From Serpula lacrymans var. lacrymans S7.9 (lineage: Eukaryota > Basidiomycota > Agaricomycetes > Boletales > Serpulaceae): 64,000 bases of DNA. Made by a program: the position numbers and the translations under genes. The stretch spans positions 1,337,710-1,401,709 of the forward strand of contig NW_006763295.1 in the NCBI RefSeq assembly GCF_000218685.1, read 5' to 3'. Below are positions 1 through 12,010 of the stretch, in pieces (position 1 is the first letter of the stretch; every line of letters begins with the position of its first letter). Under the pieces are notes generated by a model. The model worked only from the letters and a program-made list of their open reading frames with translations, was not told the origin of the DNA and ran no database searches.

Positions 1-576
1 CGTCCGTATTTAAGAAAGGTGCCGTTATCGGATACAAGAAAGAAGAAATCCACGTGTGTTATCGTTCAGAGCTGCGTTATCTTCACAAAGCTGATCGTGT
101 TCACCGTATAGCTTGACCAGTACGAAATCCTCGTCGGGAATCCGAGAGCTGTGCGATGGGTGAGCGTTTCGGGTACGCTGAAAGTGGAACATCTTGGCTA
201 CGTGCCTGTCGAGGGAGGTTCTGAACCGTCAGGTGATAAGCAGTACATTGCAAAGGCGCCATACCACGACGCGGTCCATCCCGGAAAGGCAAGTGAGGTT
301 TATGGGGATGGTGAGTCGTGTAATAAACATGCTTATCATGCATTACTAAATATTATCTCTGCGACAGGGGCTTATATTCCGTATGACAATACTGAGAAGA
401 AAATCAAGGTAAGACATGATTCGACTTTTGCAAAGCATCGCATTCATCTTTTCATGATCAGGAATATGCCGTTCTTTGTTATGTTTAAGTTCTTTGCCAG
501 TGTGTTCTTGGGGGGGAAGGAAGTCTTGGCAAATTCTAGAAATGCTTATCTGCTTTGTGAATCATACCTTGTATAA
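1..576 (+). CDS. DM9-domain protein, 3' portion (5' end off window)
   Basis: The visible exons splice into a DM9-repeat (DUF3421-like) protein. An exon ending at 53 encodes GAVIGYKKEEIH. A 58-bp intron (54-111) follows. Exon 112-310 encodes QYEILVGNPRAVRWV and later PVEGGSEPSG and HPGKASEVYGDG. A third exon (368-408) gives GAYIPYDNTEKKIK, and a last exon, probably from 490, ends at the stop at 576. Alternating GG..SG, YIAKA, PGKA and ayIPY motifs are typical of DM9 modules, and at least the end of one repeat plus a full second one is present. DM9 proteins are small soluble proteins, lectin-like in some animals; the fungal role is unknown. The acceptor of the last exon is uncertain because two candidate AGs (489, 500) occur and only the first keeps the frame open. 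Confidence 0.6.
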
Positions 577-784
577 TCATGTATCGTCGTAGCTGTAAAT
601 GAACTGTTGAACATTGAACAACACGATATCAGAGAAGGAACAAAATTAATCCGGATATCAAATCACATCGTGACACTGCAGAGCATAACATAGCATTTAT
701 TATTGTAGTTTTCTAGGTAAATGTTAACACGATCTTCAAGATCCCCTGTGCATTTCTCTCCGAAGAAATGCCCTGGAACTACGG

Positions 785-1685
785 TTACTTCGCGACTTCG
801 CTCGCATGAACGTGAGATGTATCTGAAATACCGCAACTATCATTCCCTGTGCAGCGCTCACTGACGGGTGATGTGGCTGATATAACTTCGTGCGAGTCGG
901 ATATGGCAACCTCGCTGTCCTTACTATCACCAGTTACAGTAGATCGGCTTCCTGGAACCGTCTTGCAGTGCCCACAACATCCCCCATCAAATGCTGCGTC
1001 TCTTGCCCATTTAACCATCTTCTGGCCTTCCCAACCAAACAACAGAGCAATCAAGATAGCCGTCGCAGAGTCCACCCACCACCCACCGCGCCACAACCGG
1101 TATATCAAAGAGCCGATGCAAAGCACTGCACTGAATTGGATACAGGAAAGAGCGCAAAGCGCTTCACCTTGCATAGTACTTGAATTGAGAGCACGTGACA
1201 AGTAACGCTTGGGTATCCAGAGAACGAATGTGATGAACATGGTGCTAGCAGATACGATGAGCGTTGCATTAGACGGACTGGGGTGTTCGTGCTGTGTCAG
1301 GGCAACGATAGAGCTAACGATTGCAGCTACGGCGAGCATGATGAGTAGCATACCGATGCCGATGGTAGATATTCTTTCGAATCTTTTGAATGGACAGAAT
1401 CAGTAATGACACTAGAATACACAATGGTAAATCTCACCTCGTATCAGCACGTTCTTCAAGGTCATTGCCTGTTTCGTCGCCAGGTCTCCGCACATGACAA
1501 AATCTCCACACGACAAAAGCCGAAGAAGCTACCTCGATGGCTGACTGGATGCCAAAGAAGACAAGGGATCGAGAGGACGACTCCAAACCAAAAACAACGG
1601 AGACGATACCTTCCGCTATATTATAAATGACACTCACTACACTTATGGCGATGGCAGCCTGCTGTAAAGAATGGCGTGAAGGCAT
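785..1685 (-). CDS. TMEM163/cation-diffusion-facilitator-like membrane protein
   Basis: Two exons (1438-1685 and 785-1382) join in phase 2 through a GTGAGA donor and an AAAAG acceptor to give about 280 residues. The start is the ATG at 1685; an in-frame stop lies just upstream. The protein has about six hydrophobic segments in the order seen in TMEM163 and the CDF superfamily: a first pair with SxIYNIAEG and IQSAIEVASSAFVVWRF, then RFERISTIGIGMLLIMLAV, FITFVLWIPKRYLSRALNSST, ALCALSCIQFSAVLCIGSL and WWVDSATAILIALLFGWEG. The SRALNSSTMQGEA and WWVDS stretches sit where family members hold metal-site residues. The C-terminal tail is hydrophilic, with His, Cys and Ser (GGCCGHC). Likely role: zinc or other divalent cation handling at a membrane. 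The superfamily call is good, the substrate is inference. Confidence 0.65.
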
Positions 1686-2343
1686 TTCTGTAGAGGATAC
1701 AGCGAATGTGACCGATGCAACCGAGTGTTCTCACCAACGTAAAAGAAATTTTCGATGTTTTAACTTGGGTATTCAACATCGTTGGCGGAGCTATTCTTTA
1801 GCTGTGGGTCCAGATTTGTGCTAGCGCAACTTGGTCTTGGTACGGCCACTAGTTCTCCGACGGACTTGGACTATCACCTCACTCGGAGTGGACATATAAA
1901 GCTAGCGGCTATGAATAACTGTCAAATAGAAAAAAGTGGCCTCAGTCTAATAGTCGATTGCAGACATACCACACTGTTGGATATTGTGTATGGATCAGAT
2001 ACTCATTGCAATTGCAACCTTCAAGTGGTTTTACAACAACTGAGTTCCTCCCAGCAAAAGGCCTAGGGGACAGAATAACAAAGAAAGGGAATTAATAATG
2101 AGATATAGTAACAAGCTTTTATTCGTTGTCAAGATATGGAAGGTTTACATTAACATTTGTGTGGTTGACCATTGAGGAAGATAAAGACAAGGCCGATTCC
2201 GAATTTGGAGCGTACAAGAGTGAAACAGTATTTGGTGTTGTTTATCATAAGCTTCCCTCCATTTCCTAATATATTGCACCACAATTGCTGGACGCGAGCA
2301 CGCTGCACATAGGCTGCTCGTCGTCGAGCACGACGAGGAGACC
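1686..2343. other. Divergent intergenic region
   Basis: About 660 bases lie between the start of the minus-strand efflux-like gene and the ATG of the plus-strand large gene, so it should hold both promoters. I see only short unsupported ORFs and no repeat, RNA gene or clear core-promoter motif. Confidence 0.5.
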
Positions 2344-5300
2344 ATGGAGACACCCACTTCCACCAACATTCATATTCCCCGCTTGAGACTTATTCGCCGT
2401 AGCCCCAGCCCGCGTTTCCAGAATGGCAATATGGATCGTACACCACTTGCAGGATCTTCGTCAGCCCGTTTGGAGCTTCCTCACAGCAACAGTGACGATG
2501 AAGACCAGGAGTCAACCCCGCGAATGCCGACTAAAGCTATATCTCCATCTACGACACATTATGGTTCTGGTGTCTCGCCCTTATCTGCGACACCAACAGA
2601 CACCACAGCCAGCCGTTTGCGTGCTGTTCTTGCTCTTACCCACTCTTCACCGCCTGCTCAAACTTCCCTGCACGGACGTGCGACTCCCTCAGATATAGAT
2701 TCAGACATAGATACCCCACATTTTGACTCCAAAACATCCAGCATTGCCACTGAAAGCATTCGAGATCTGTTCTCCCATGCTCTTCGAGAGCCTGGAGGTA
2801 CGCCACTGAAGTCGAGGCCACGGAGAAATAGTGTTGATGTCAGTGATGTGGAAACAAACGCTACATTAAAAAAGGAGAGAGCTAGTAATAAAGGAAATAG
2901 ACTCAGTCTGAGTGATGAAGAAGTTGATAGGCCATCAAGTGCGTAGTATTTTGTATCACATTTTTATCCGTGACCCAAGAGTCATGTTTAGTATCAGATC
3001 CCTCATTCAGATCATCACATGCAGCAACCTTCGATACCCTAAATGCGCGTCTGATGTCGTCTCAAACCCAACTTATGGACCAACAGACGCCATCAGCTCT
3101 ATTCGATGGTATGCGCTTTGCTCGTCAGTATTGTTCATGTCTAAGTCTGCATACTCTCCTGCATGTCATTTTTTTCAAGTAGCGGTTGATTCTACTTCGT
3201 CCTCTCTCGTGGATAAGTTTACTGTTGAGAGTGCAAATGCCGACAGTAAATCCAGTGCTAGGTTTTTCGGACAATCGACTTCTTCTCCTGCAACGCCTCC
3301 TGTGGCAACTAGCACGCCTCAGCATTCCTTTCAGAATTCTTTTCAAATGCCATCTCAATTGGCATATGGATCCAGTCAGTCTTTCTTATTACTTCTCTGA
3401 TGATGTAAAATCCCATTTTGTCGGTGCTATGCAGACCTTATGGACCAGGACTCTGAGATGCAAAAAGTCATGAAAGAATTTGACGTCTCGGAGGGCGAAG
3501 GTGATCATGAATCATTATTATATTTTCCCTGATTCACATTTTTTTAGTTTCATTATTACCAAAGCGAATATCAACCCCCATGCATCCCTCAAAGACACCT
3601 CTTCGCCCTCGTTCCTCTGCCTCGTTTCATGTCAAATCGGGTTCGCGCGATAGTATTCACTCGAATGGCGGTGGAGAAAATGGTCATACATTGGTTTCGA
3701 GACGTGCAAGCGGCGATTTTAGTGCTTCATGTTCGTCTATCTCAAATTAGTTTTGCATTGGCTACGTCATTTAATTATTTTTCCTTTGCAAAATCAGCGT
3801 CGCGGGCTAGCTCATCCATGAGCACTAATGACAGTACGTGATTCTCACTTAATTTGCTCTCCAAGGTTAGTTTATATCATCATTATATCTAGCTAAAGAC
3901 CCTCGACACGCTGTCGAAGAAGAGCGTAATCGGGAGAGAGAGCGGGAGTGGAACCGACCGCACCCCAAACAGCCGCTCTCTAGATCGGGCACCCCCGAAT
4001 TGCACCATCGTCATTCCCAATCACACATGAAGTCGTTGTCCCAAGAGTCATTCTCGCGGAATGGTTCACCAATGGCGAATGGCAATGGTGGGAGTTTGCA
4101 TAGGAGAGGTAGTAGTGCATCTCTGCGAAGTTTTGATGATGACAAGAGCTCAAGGCCAAGCTCAATGGGCTCCCACGCCGACTGTGAGTCCTGGATATTT
4201 GTTCTACCAGGCCTTATTTTGAGATCATTGATTTCGAAAATGTTTTGAGTAGATCGCGAACGCATAGCAGAAATGGACCAAGAGCGAAATAAAGAACGGG
4301 AGCGGGAGTGGAATAAGCGACATCTTCCCAATAGCCGTCCGTCTTCCAGTCTGAGCACTCATTCACCTACTTCACATTCGCATATTTACTCGCATGCACC
4401 TCGCCCACCATCTGCTACGCCTTACCTCACCCCCACACATTCTTCTCTTCAGCGTCAAACGTCACATTCATCACTTTCATTGTCTTCTCGAGCTAGTTCT
4501 CCGAGTGGTTCTGTTGGAAGTCGGGGATCACTTAAGGAACGTGAACCAGAGGAAGAGTTTGACCACGAACGTGAGCGTAATTGGAATTCCCCCCATCCCA
4601 AATGGCATTCAACAAGGTCAAGGCGCGATAGCGAAGGAAGTACGAAGCCAGCTTCACCATTACCTACCGGTCAAGTCAATGGACGGCTAAGTGAGAATCG
4701 GGGTATGCGTCAATCCCTGCGGTCGGCATCAAGTCTTTCTTCGGTCCCTACGGACGTGTCTCATCGAAAGCCAATACCGTCGGGATCAAAAGTACTATCC
4801 TCTGATCCTCACTCTACTACAAAGTCCTTCAGGTCTTCTGTACATAATCAGCGCTCATCATTCTCTCCCCGGCCCCCTTCTTCGGTCCATACGGAGGATG
4901 ATCATCAGTCAGACTTTACCGATGCTAGCGCCAAAGCACCCAGAACGCCTGCTCTCGGATCACGATTTGGATGGCATTTTCCTCGTAGTCATTCCTCGAC
5001 TTCGGCTAATGAAATACAAAAGTCCGCTGAGGTTCCAGTTGGTCAGATGGATTCAATGCATGATCTTCGCCAGTCTACTCCGTCTCCAAGCTCCAGGCCG
5101 TCCAGCAGGATGTCTGGGGTGATGAAACCCAGTTTAATTCCTGTGTTATCACCCTCAAGGAAGAGTAAAGTTGGTTCTAGTGAACGTAACGATGGGGAGG
5201 TTGGGGAAGACGCTACGTACAGCAAAGGACACAGGAGGACTCTGACAGAACTGAGCGAGTCTGCGGGACGAATCCCACCTCACCTCAGATCTGATGGGTT

Positions 5301-7653
5301 TAGACGTCAGGATCTAGCAACCGGTGCGTGATAGACCTCGATTTTATATTATTGTCGTTGCATGATTGTTGATCATCATTTATCCCCAGCTAATGTACAT
5401 TTCACTGTCCCGTCGATTCAGTCCTCGAGGGTAGAGTCAGATGCAGAAACCGAAGTCCTAGAATCAGCTCCATCATCCCCAAAACCTCATCGTCCCCCTT
5501 CTCCATCTGCAGCATTAGACCATGAGAATCGCCTTCAGAAAGCTTTAGCTTCCCGTGTCCCTTCACCTCCCATAAAAACACGAGTCCCTTCGCCCTCTCC
5601 ACGCTCTACAACACCACCTATACCACCACAGTCCCCAGCGCCACACTCTCCTTCCGCCACCGAAATAGGCTTACCTCCCCCTATTGAATCACCACCTCAG
5701 CTCTCCCGACAGATTGATACTAAAGACGAGAAAGCTGTTCAACCTCTTTTCTCGCTTGCCACCCCACCTCGTCGGTCTTCACTCCACAAGCTAGAATTTC
5801 GAACGCCTTCACCGCCACATGACCTACCCGAACTTCCGGGTCCACCTTCCTCCTCTGAGGAAGAAACGGAGCCGCAGCCTGGCCAAAAACATGAGTATAA
5901 TGGAGGTGCGCGAATGGACACTACATTCTCAGCTATGCAGACTCCCCGACCTCCTGGTGCTTGGGCCGCGACTCCTGTTCAACCGAAATATGTCCCCCCC
6001 GCTTTCCCATCATCACCGGTTCAGCAACATCCTACCATAGCTTCTTCTTCTCTTCCTAAGTCTCAGTCCCTCCCCGACCCGTCTCCTGGACAAGACCAGC
6101 AGCTCGCTGGTGACGATCCTGTTACTCCTGTACAATCACGGTCACGCGCTGCTTCCCTTCCCTTACGAACGCCTGCTCCACCAGGAGCATGGCTGGCGAC
6201 ACCCAACCAACCTACCACACAATCAAGTTCTCTGACCCAGTCACAATCTCAGTTCGGGTCGCTGGGACGAAGGAGGAGCATATTGAAGGTTCGTTTTGAC
6301 GTTGAGCCTGGCGAGTCAGATACGTCATTCTCGATGACGGAAGTTACAGTTCCGACTATTGGCAAGCCAGCCGTTGAAAGTCCACAGGAAGCTGTCATAC
6401 AACCAGATCAAGTGGTTGGTTCAACCCAGAATACTACTGCTGCTACTGCTGCCAACGGTAGCGCAGACTCCAACGCTGACCTTAGATCACAAGAACGGTC
6501 CAAAACACCCCCTCCAGTAGTTCCTTCGACCCCTATTGTGCCAGTTCCTCGACCTCTGAGGAAGTCTCCAAGTGTACGAGTTGTTGATGCGTTTGGTAGG
6601 GAAAGGCTAGAAGAGAACGGTGATGCGGATAAAGACACAAATGCCGGACAGGAGAGCAGTAAGAAGAATAGTGGTGCAAAAAACCGAAAAGAGACCAAGG
6701 ACGAGCAGGAATCGACTACAGCGCCGCATGTACCTGCTACGTCTCGCAACAATAGTAGGAGCGCAGTACGCATTGTAGATGCCATGGGTCGAGAGGTCGA
6801 AGAGAACTTGGATCCTAGCTTGAAAGAATGTGAAGAAAATGGTGATATTTCTGTCATAGATGACATCGTCATGGGGCGCGATGAAGCACTAGCATATGTG
6901 AAGGCAACGCTTCGTGAATTCCAAGAAGTAAGCAGTGATGTTGAAAGGTCTGTATTATTTTTACAATCAATTCTTCGGGATTTCACTAAGCACTTTTTTT
7001 GTCTGTGCAGATCTGGTGATGAGGCACTTCACGTTTTACATCTCCAAAATCTTGATGGCGTGTCGCTAACTGCGCGGGGTGTACGCGGCCAGCTGACGTG
7101 CGACCTTAGGAACGTAAAGGAGAATGAACCAGATTTGAGCACGAAGTACGCTTCAATGAGGGAAAGTAGAAGTAAACGTATAGTGAGTTAGATGTCTACC
7201 CCAAAATTTGACGACAATAACGAAAGCGACTTAGATACAACCGACTGCGATCAGTGAACGGCGATTACCAATTAGGACGATGATCTTTGTCTTTGTGGTT
7301 TTCCAGATCATCATCGCGCTGTGGATGTTCCGGTACGTTGTTAGTCTTTCATTGATAGTTTCCTTGCGTTGACTTTGTCTCTTGAACATAGATTTGCAAA
7401 TAGGGAAGCCCATAGATTGTTTTATACGGATTACTACGACCCCTGGTACCCTGAACTATACGACCACTACAAATCTCGTTCATCAGCCGTCTTCAGTTCC
7501 CATCCTTGGTCGGTTGAAGGCTTCTTCGAGGCTCTTAAAACGGAAGGGTGGGGAGTTGCCAGTAGAGTGGTCGCGAGAGCAGTGGGAAGGTCAGAGAACG
7601 AAGTTTGGAAGACGTGGGGGAAAGCAGGTCATAGAGAGTTATGTCCCACATGA
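2344..7653 (+). CDS. Very large Ser/Pro-rich protein with C-terminal membrane anchor, unknown function
   Basis: Twelve exons splice in phase into about 1547 residues: 2344-2938, 2992-3108, 3180-3374, 3435-3500, 3548-3730, 3798-3833, 3893-4183, 4253-5323, 5390-6947, 7011-7182, 7235-7332 and 7392-7653. Most of the chain is low-complexity Ser/Pro/Arg. Repeated motifs stand out. An Arg/Glu/Trp motif occurs three times (NREREREWNRPHPK, NKEREREWNKRH, HERERNWNSPHPK). PPGAW followed by ATP occurs twice (exon 9). A VR(V/I)VDA(F/M)GRE motif occurs twice near residues 1200-1270. RRSILKVRFDVEP lies between them. A single hydrophobic helix (IFVFVVFQIIIALWMF) sits about 105 residues from the end, followed by FANREAHRLFYTDYYDPWYPELY. 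This suggests a tail-anchored or nuclear-envelope/ER protein. PPGAW plus SILKVRF is loosely reminiscent of fungal spindle-pole or nuclear-envelope scaffolds, but I do not recognise the family. Exon structure is well supported, function is not. Confidence 0.75.
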
Positions 7654-8060
7654 GCACATGAAACTTGATATGCGGTATGATGTTGATGTCACTCTGGGCG
7701 TTGTAGATGTTGTATTTATTCCAAAGACTATCAGCTAGGATTGTTTCATGTTTGTTGTAACGTAGCACATTGCATTATACCAAGAACCACCAACTCATTT
7801 ACGCCTTTTTTGCCCTCGGTAATGCTCTGGCTTGGTCTGAATTAAGGAAAACTACTATGTAACAGTGTCAGCCACTGCTCGTCGAAAGCAGCCGCGTCAA
7901 ACGACATGAATCTTGAGATGACGTCGGACGTCCAATGAGTGGAAATGACGTAGTGAAGCCGTTTGACCGAATATATAATCAAAAGCGAGGCGAGGAAGTT
8001 GAACGCAACTATCAACCACACGAAATACACATCCTACCAGTGTACTCGTACAGATATAAC
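7654..8060. other. Intergenic, promoter of the Hmp1-like gene
   Basis: About 400 bases with no convincing coding potential. The ORF running through 7935-8060 appears incidental, because the downstream gene is best started at the ATG at 8061. Confidence 0.4.
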
Positions 8061-8540
8061 ATGTCCTACCAAGACCCAAGGTTGGTACCCGTGTCGTTCG
8101 ACATGAGCAGGCTTAATGACTTGGGTGTCGCAGCAAAACTTCAGGGCAATTTCACTCGGCCAAGGGTACGGTGAATGAGACTGTATGTTTAACGTGTTTT
8201 ATGATCAACCAGTTTTTTAACACTCACATTCCAACAGATTGGCAGCCTTACTGGAGCGACCTCGTGGCAGCAGTCTGGAAAGGATGAACACGCCAAGGGC
8301 GAGTCCGAGTACAATGCCGCCAAAGGTAAAGGATACGTCGAAGGTACCACCGATCGAATAGTAGGGAAGAAGGACACGGTCGCTGGTGCGTTCACTGGCG
8401 ACAAGCAGCAGCAAGCTGAAGGTGAGTCGCTAGGACCTTGGCCGACGCATCAAATTTCGGTATGACGATATCTGCATTGCATCACAGGAAATGCCAGGCA
8501 TGACAAAGGGGAGACGCAGCAGGAGTTGAACAAACACTAG
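8061..8540 (+). CDS. Mismatched base pair and cruciform DNA recognition protein (Hmp1-like)
   Basis: Four exons (8061-8080, 8134-8182, 8238-8421, 8488-8540) give a 101-residue hydrophilic protein. It contains GQFHSAKGTVNET, GSLTGATSWQQSGKDEH, GYVEGTTDRIVGKKD and AGAFTGDKQQQAEGNARHDKG. This pattern, with repeated G-x-V-x-G-K/T units, matches the small CsbD-like fungal family typified by Ustilago Hmp1. That protein binds mismatched and four-way-junction DNA in vitro; family members are often stress-induced. The length fits the family. Introns are 52-66 bp with consensus borders, and all phases agree (2, 0, 1). The protein has no signal peptide or membrane segment. The cellular role in this organism is inferred. 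Confidence 0.85.
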
Positions 8541-8720
8541 CAGGTGTTTTGAAACATTGCTTTCTGGAAGCATAGATGCCTATATCATTATCGAAGGAGA
8601 TTGTATTAGAGAATATAATAGAAAATCATAATTTGACTTAGATTGGTACGATTCAGTGGTCGTGGTGCCAGTGTGTGCGCGGTGGCTGTCAAGTCATTAA
8701 CCACTTGCATTTGTCCATGA

Positions 8721-11700
8721 ATGTCGCTGTCGAATCAAGCGAGTATTTCCGACACTCCCCCTACTCTTCTCTCCACCCTCCAAAACCATAGTCTACACAA
8801 CGACCTTTTTTTCTCAAAATCTCTTTCTTCCTCACAGTCCCGACTTTCCCCCCCTCATCCCTTCTCTGTCTCGTCCGAGACACATGTGGCCTCCTTGCGT
8901 GATTTGATCGGTATAACAAACCAGCTTGCACATTCCCTTGATAATCCAGCATCTCTGGCAATTCAAGATCCAAAGTTATTATCGCTGCTGAGACAACAGG
9001 CGTCAATTGAACACACCCTCCATCTCGTCAGTATGCCTTCAATCTCGTACTTTTTATCGCTCTCATATACCTCTGATAATCCTGCTCTTCTTGTTCAACC
9101 ATCTCGCGATCATCACCGTGTAACTCACTTGCAGATAGGCAGATCAAAATGTTCATAGAACAGTCTCATCATTCCGCAATCGTCTCTCTTCGCGCCCACT
9201 CTACGGCGAGGATATCCCTGTTTTCCCTGAACCACGCGCCTTAGCAGAGTGGTGTCTCTCCCGTATTGAAACATGGGGTGCGACTGCAAGTATGGAAACC
9301 TTCAACGACTATAATCCATCATCTAGTTCGCGCGCTACCGTAGTCCTTGGAGGCAAAGTCCTGGTAATTGATGTGGATTTGGACCTTGGTGTTGACTTTG
9401 CTGGTGGTTCCCAAAATGCGACCACTACGGATAGCAAAGATTTGTCTTCGAAATTACCAGGTGTCAAGGTCGTTTCTTTCAAAACTTCTTTCGCCCTTGA
9501 CGGTACCACAGTGAATGGAAGCGGGAACAAAACCGACGGTCTCGATGCTTTTCTCAACAACTCTTTGAGCGACTTTTTAGATACTGTCAGAAAAGGTTCA
9601 GTGGATGCTGAATCCACGAGTGATACAGGCATGGAAACCGAGAATACCCAGGATGATGTCTCGATACACGCAGCGCGTCTTGGTTATGACATGCAAACGC
9701 ATCTCGGTTACCTGATGATGCTGGACAAGCTTGCTGCTACTGGCGGGAACTACGGTGGTGTTCGATGGTTTATCGATACTGATCAGCTCAACGCGACTTT
9801 GGAGCGTGTAGCGATGCAAGAAGCTGGGAATGTCGCTTCGTATGTTGTTCATCCTAATTTCCCTTTTGTAAACTTGCTCACAGCTTTATGCCATCATTTT
9901 TTCTTATACGTGCGAAATATATCTAGTGCTCTGACCGCGCCTGCCGCTCCGTTGGACATTTTCCTCTTGCGTGCCCACGCACTCCCATTACCGTATCTTG
10001 TAGCACCTGTTTTATCATTTCTCGTGCACGTCTCGCCTCTCGTCTATCTTTCCTTCTCTCGCTCGGTTGCTGCTGCTAGACCCCGCACAATTCCAAAGAG
10101 TTCACTTAAAATTGACATACCTATGGTCGACCTGCGGAGCTTCTTGACGACCCACCCTCGTCTACCAGGGGTTACTATGGCGAATCTGGTGCTCATCCCA
10201 CTCGAAAAGGCACCGATTTTAGGTGGTCCAGAGCAGGATACTGGAAAGAGAGCGGCCAAAGCTCTGAGACCGAATTTTCCCTTGCACCCAGGAAGCTCAG
10301 ATGTGAACCACGTATTCCCGCATTTCCCCTCCTCTGTATCAACAACCCTCAATTACAGCTCCACTTCCGGTCATCCTGGAAGTTCGTCTCAGATACATCA
10401 TTCGTGGTTCCTCGACTTCACTTCTAGTGGTCGACTACCTGGTGTTGTAATGAGCCAGGGTAGGATGTTTGCGATAGAAAGCACCTTGCGTGCGCTTCGG
10501 GGCCAAACGGAGGGTGATAACAGCTGTTCTGGTCTTGAAGGTCTGGGAGTTGGAGGTATGGCTAATATGGATATGGGATCCATGGGTTTGGGTACCATGG
10601 GGAATGTCAACTTTGGGATAAGTGGTACTCACATGGGTGGCTCTTCTATGAGCCCTGAAATGGACGGTGGGGCAATTTGGTCGGGGAGTTGGCTTGATAT
10701 GCTAGTAAGTTCTTCTGTCACCTTGCATCGTAGATTTGCTTTCTGGTCGTGGAGGACCATTTTGTCAATTACTGAGGACTTTAACTAGTCTTTGTCACAA
10801 ATTACCATTCTACACTTTAATTTCGTGTTCCTAGCCTTTTTCATACATTGTTCCTCTTCGTCTAATTCTCTTACTGTTCCATTAGTTGACGCTTTGTTAG
10901 TTCACAGGAAGCGAAGCGGTGTCCTACGAACGCTACAAAACGATGTATGTGCGTAACCTTTTTGATGTTTTGAATATGCCACATCCCTTACCCTAGTCGC
11001 GTGTCGTAGCGTTCACCGAGCAACGCACATCCGCCTCTTGAGCTGCATCTTTTGGCGCCACAGGAGCCTGGATTTTACCTTGATCGCGTTCCAGTGCGCA
11101 ATATGAAAGAAGTATGGGCCATACTCGAAGTATGTATATTTATGGTTATCATGGCAATTGGTCTGATGTTGGCGTCTGGAAGATTGTGAAAGAACAGTGT
11201 TGGCTAAACGCAATGCTAACTACAGTGCAGTGGGCCCCTGACAGTCCGCCGTATTACAATTACGTGAATGGCAATCAGACAGATACGACGTCACGGTTCA
11301 CAAAGCAGGAAAGCGACAACTTTAAGGCCAAGGTAGAGTATGAAGATGAGGGGGAAGCAACCGAAGCTACTCTCCAGGCACTGTTGTCTGGTACCTTCCG
11401 GCCACGGTTCATCCCTGTTACCGTTTACATCCCTTCTCTAGCCGTTCCTTACTCGTCGAGTAGCTCCGTCGCCGGTCCTCCTCCCGACTCAGCGCACGAC
11501 AGCCTTTTTGACTCACCCACTACGGGGGACATGTCGATTCCCGGTCTATCCGATTCCCTTCCGGATCCATTATCTGCCCATCTTCCTATGCCCACACCTC
11601 CTCGACTTGAGCCGCCACCGTCAATCGTGATCACTTCGCCTGAGCGCGCACCGATCACCGGCATGGTTGAGCTTCGCGTTACATTCGATACCAGTCGACC

Positions 11701-11827
11701 GCAAGGCGTCAAAATTGAGCTTAATGGCGCTTTGGGTGCTGATGTGGATGTGGGAACGATGGAGGAGGTGTGTCGACGTGGGGGTTTGTTTGGACTACCA
11801 GGAAGAGTGTGGAGACGTGGTGAGTGA
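8721..11827 (+). CDS. MED1: Mediator of RNA polymerase II transcription subunit 1
   Basis: Five exons (8721-9030, about 9164-10704, 10901-10948, 11010-11129, 11183-11827) splice to about 887 residues. Med1-like stretches occur in order: a helical N-terminus (LRDLIGITNQLAHSL), LSRIETWGATASMETFNDY, LGGKVLVIDVDLDLGVDF, RLGYDMQTHLGYLMMLDKLA, SGRLPGVVMSQGRMFAIEST, then YERYKTMYRSP, APQEPGFYLDRVPV and EVWAILEIVKEQCWLNAML. Med1 is a subunit of the Mediator middle module, which bridges activators and RNA polymerase II in the nucleus. A Met/Gly-rich insert lies around 10550-10680 and a Pro/Ser-rich stretch in the last exon. The first intron is the least certain: it is about 133 bp, contains an alternative acceptor at 9134, and the chosen acceptor (9163) is the one that keeps the frame open. 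Confidence 0.7.
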
Positions 11828-12010
11828 AGAGCTTGCGAACCTAAGAACACACGATATGTGTGATGATATATTATGGTGGTCAAAAACATGGCATGTAAGC
11901 AAGTTCGGCAACGGAGTGGAAAGGGGCTACGATATTGCAAGATGTGTATTTTCAAGATATGGTGCAAACCCAAGTTACATTCTCAAAATAAAAGATAGTA
12001 ATTTCCAACT

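Noticed and set aside
6408..6986. 192-codon minus-strand ORF
   Set aside because: Antisense shadow of exon 9 of the large Ser/Pro-rich gene.
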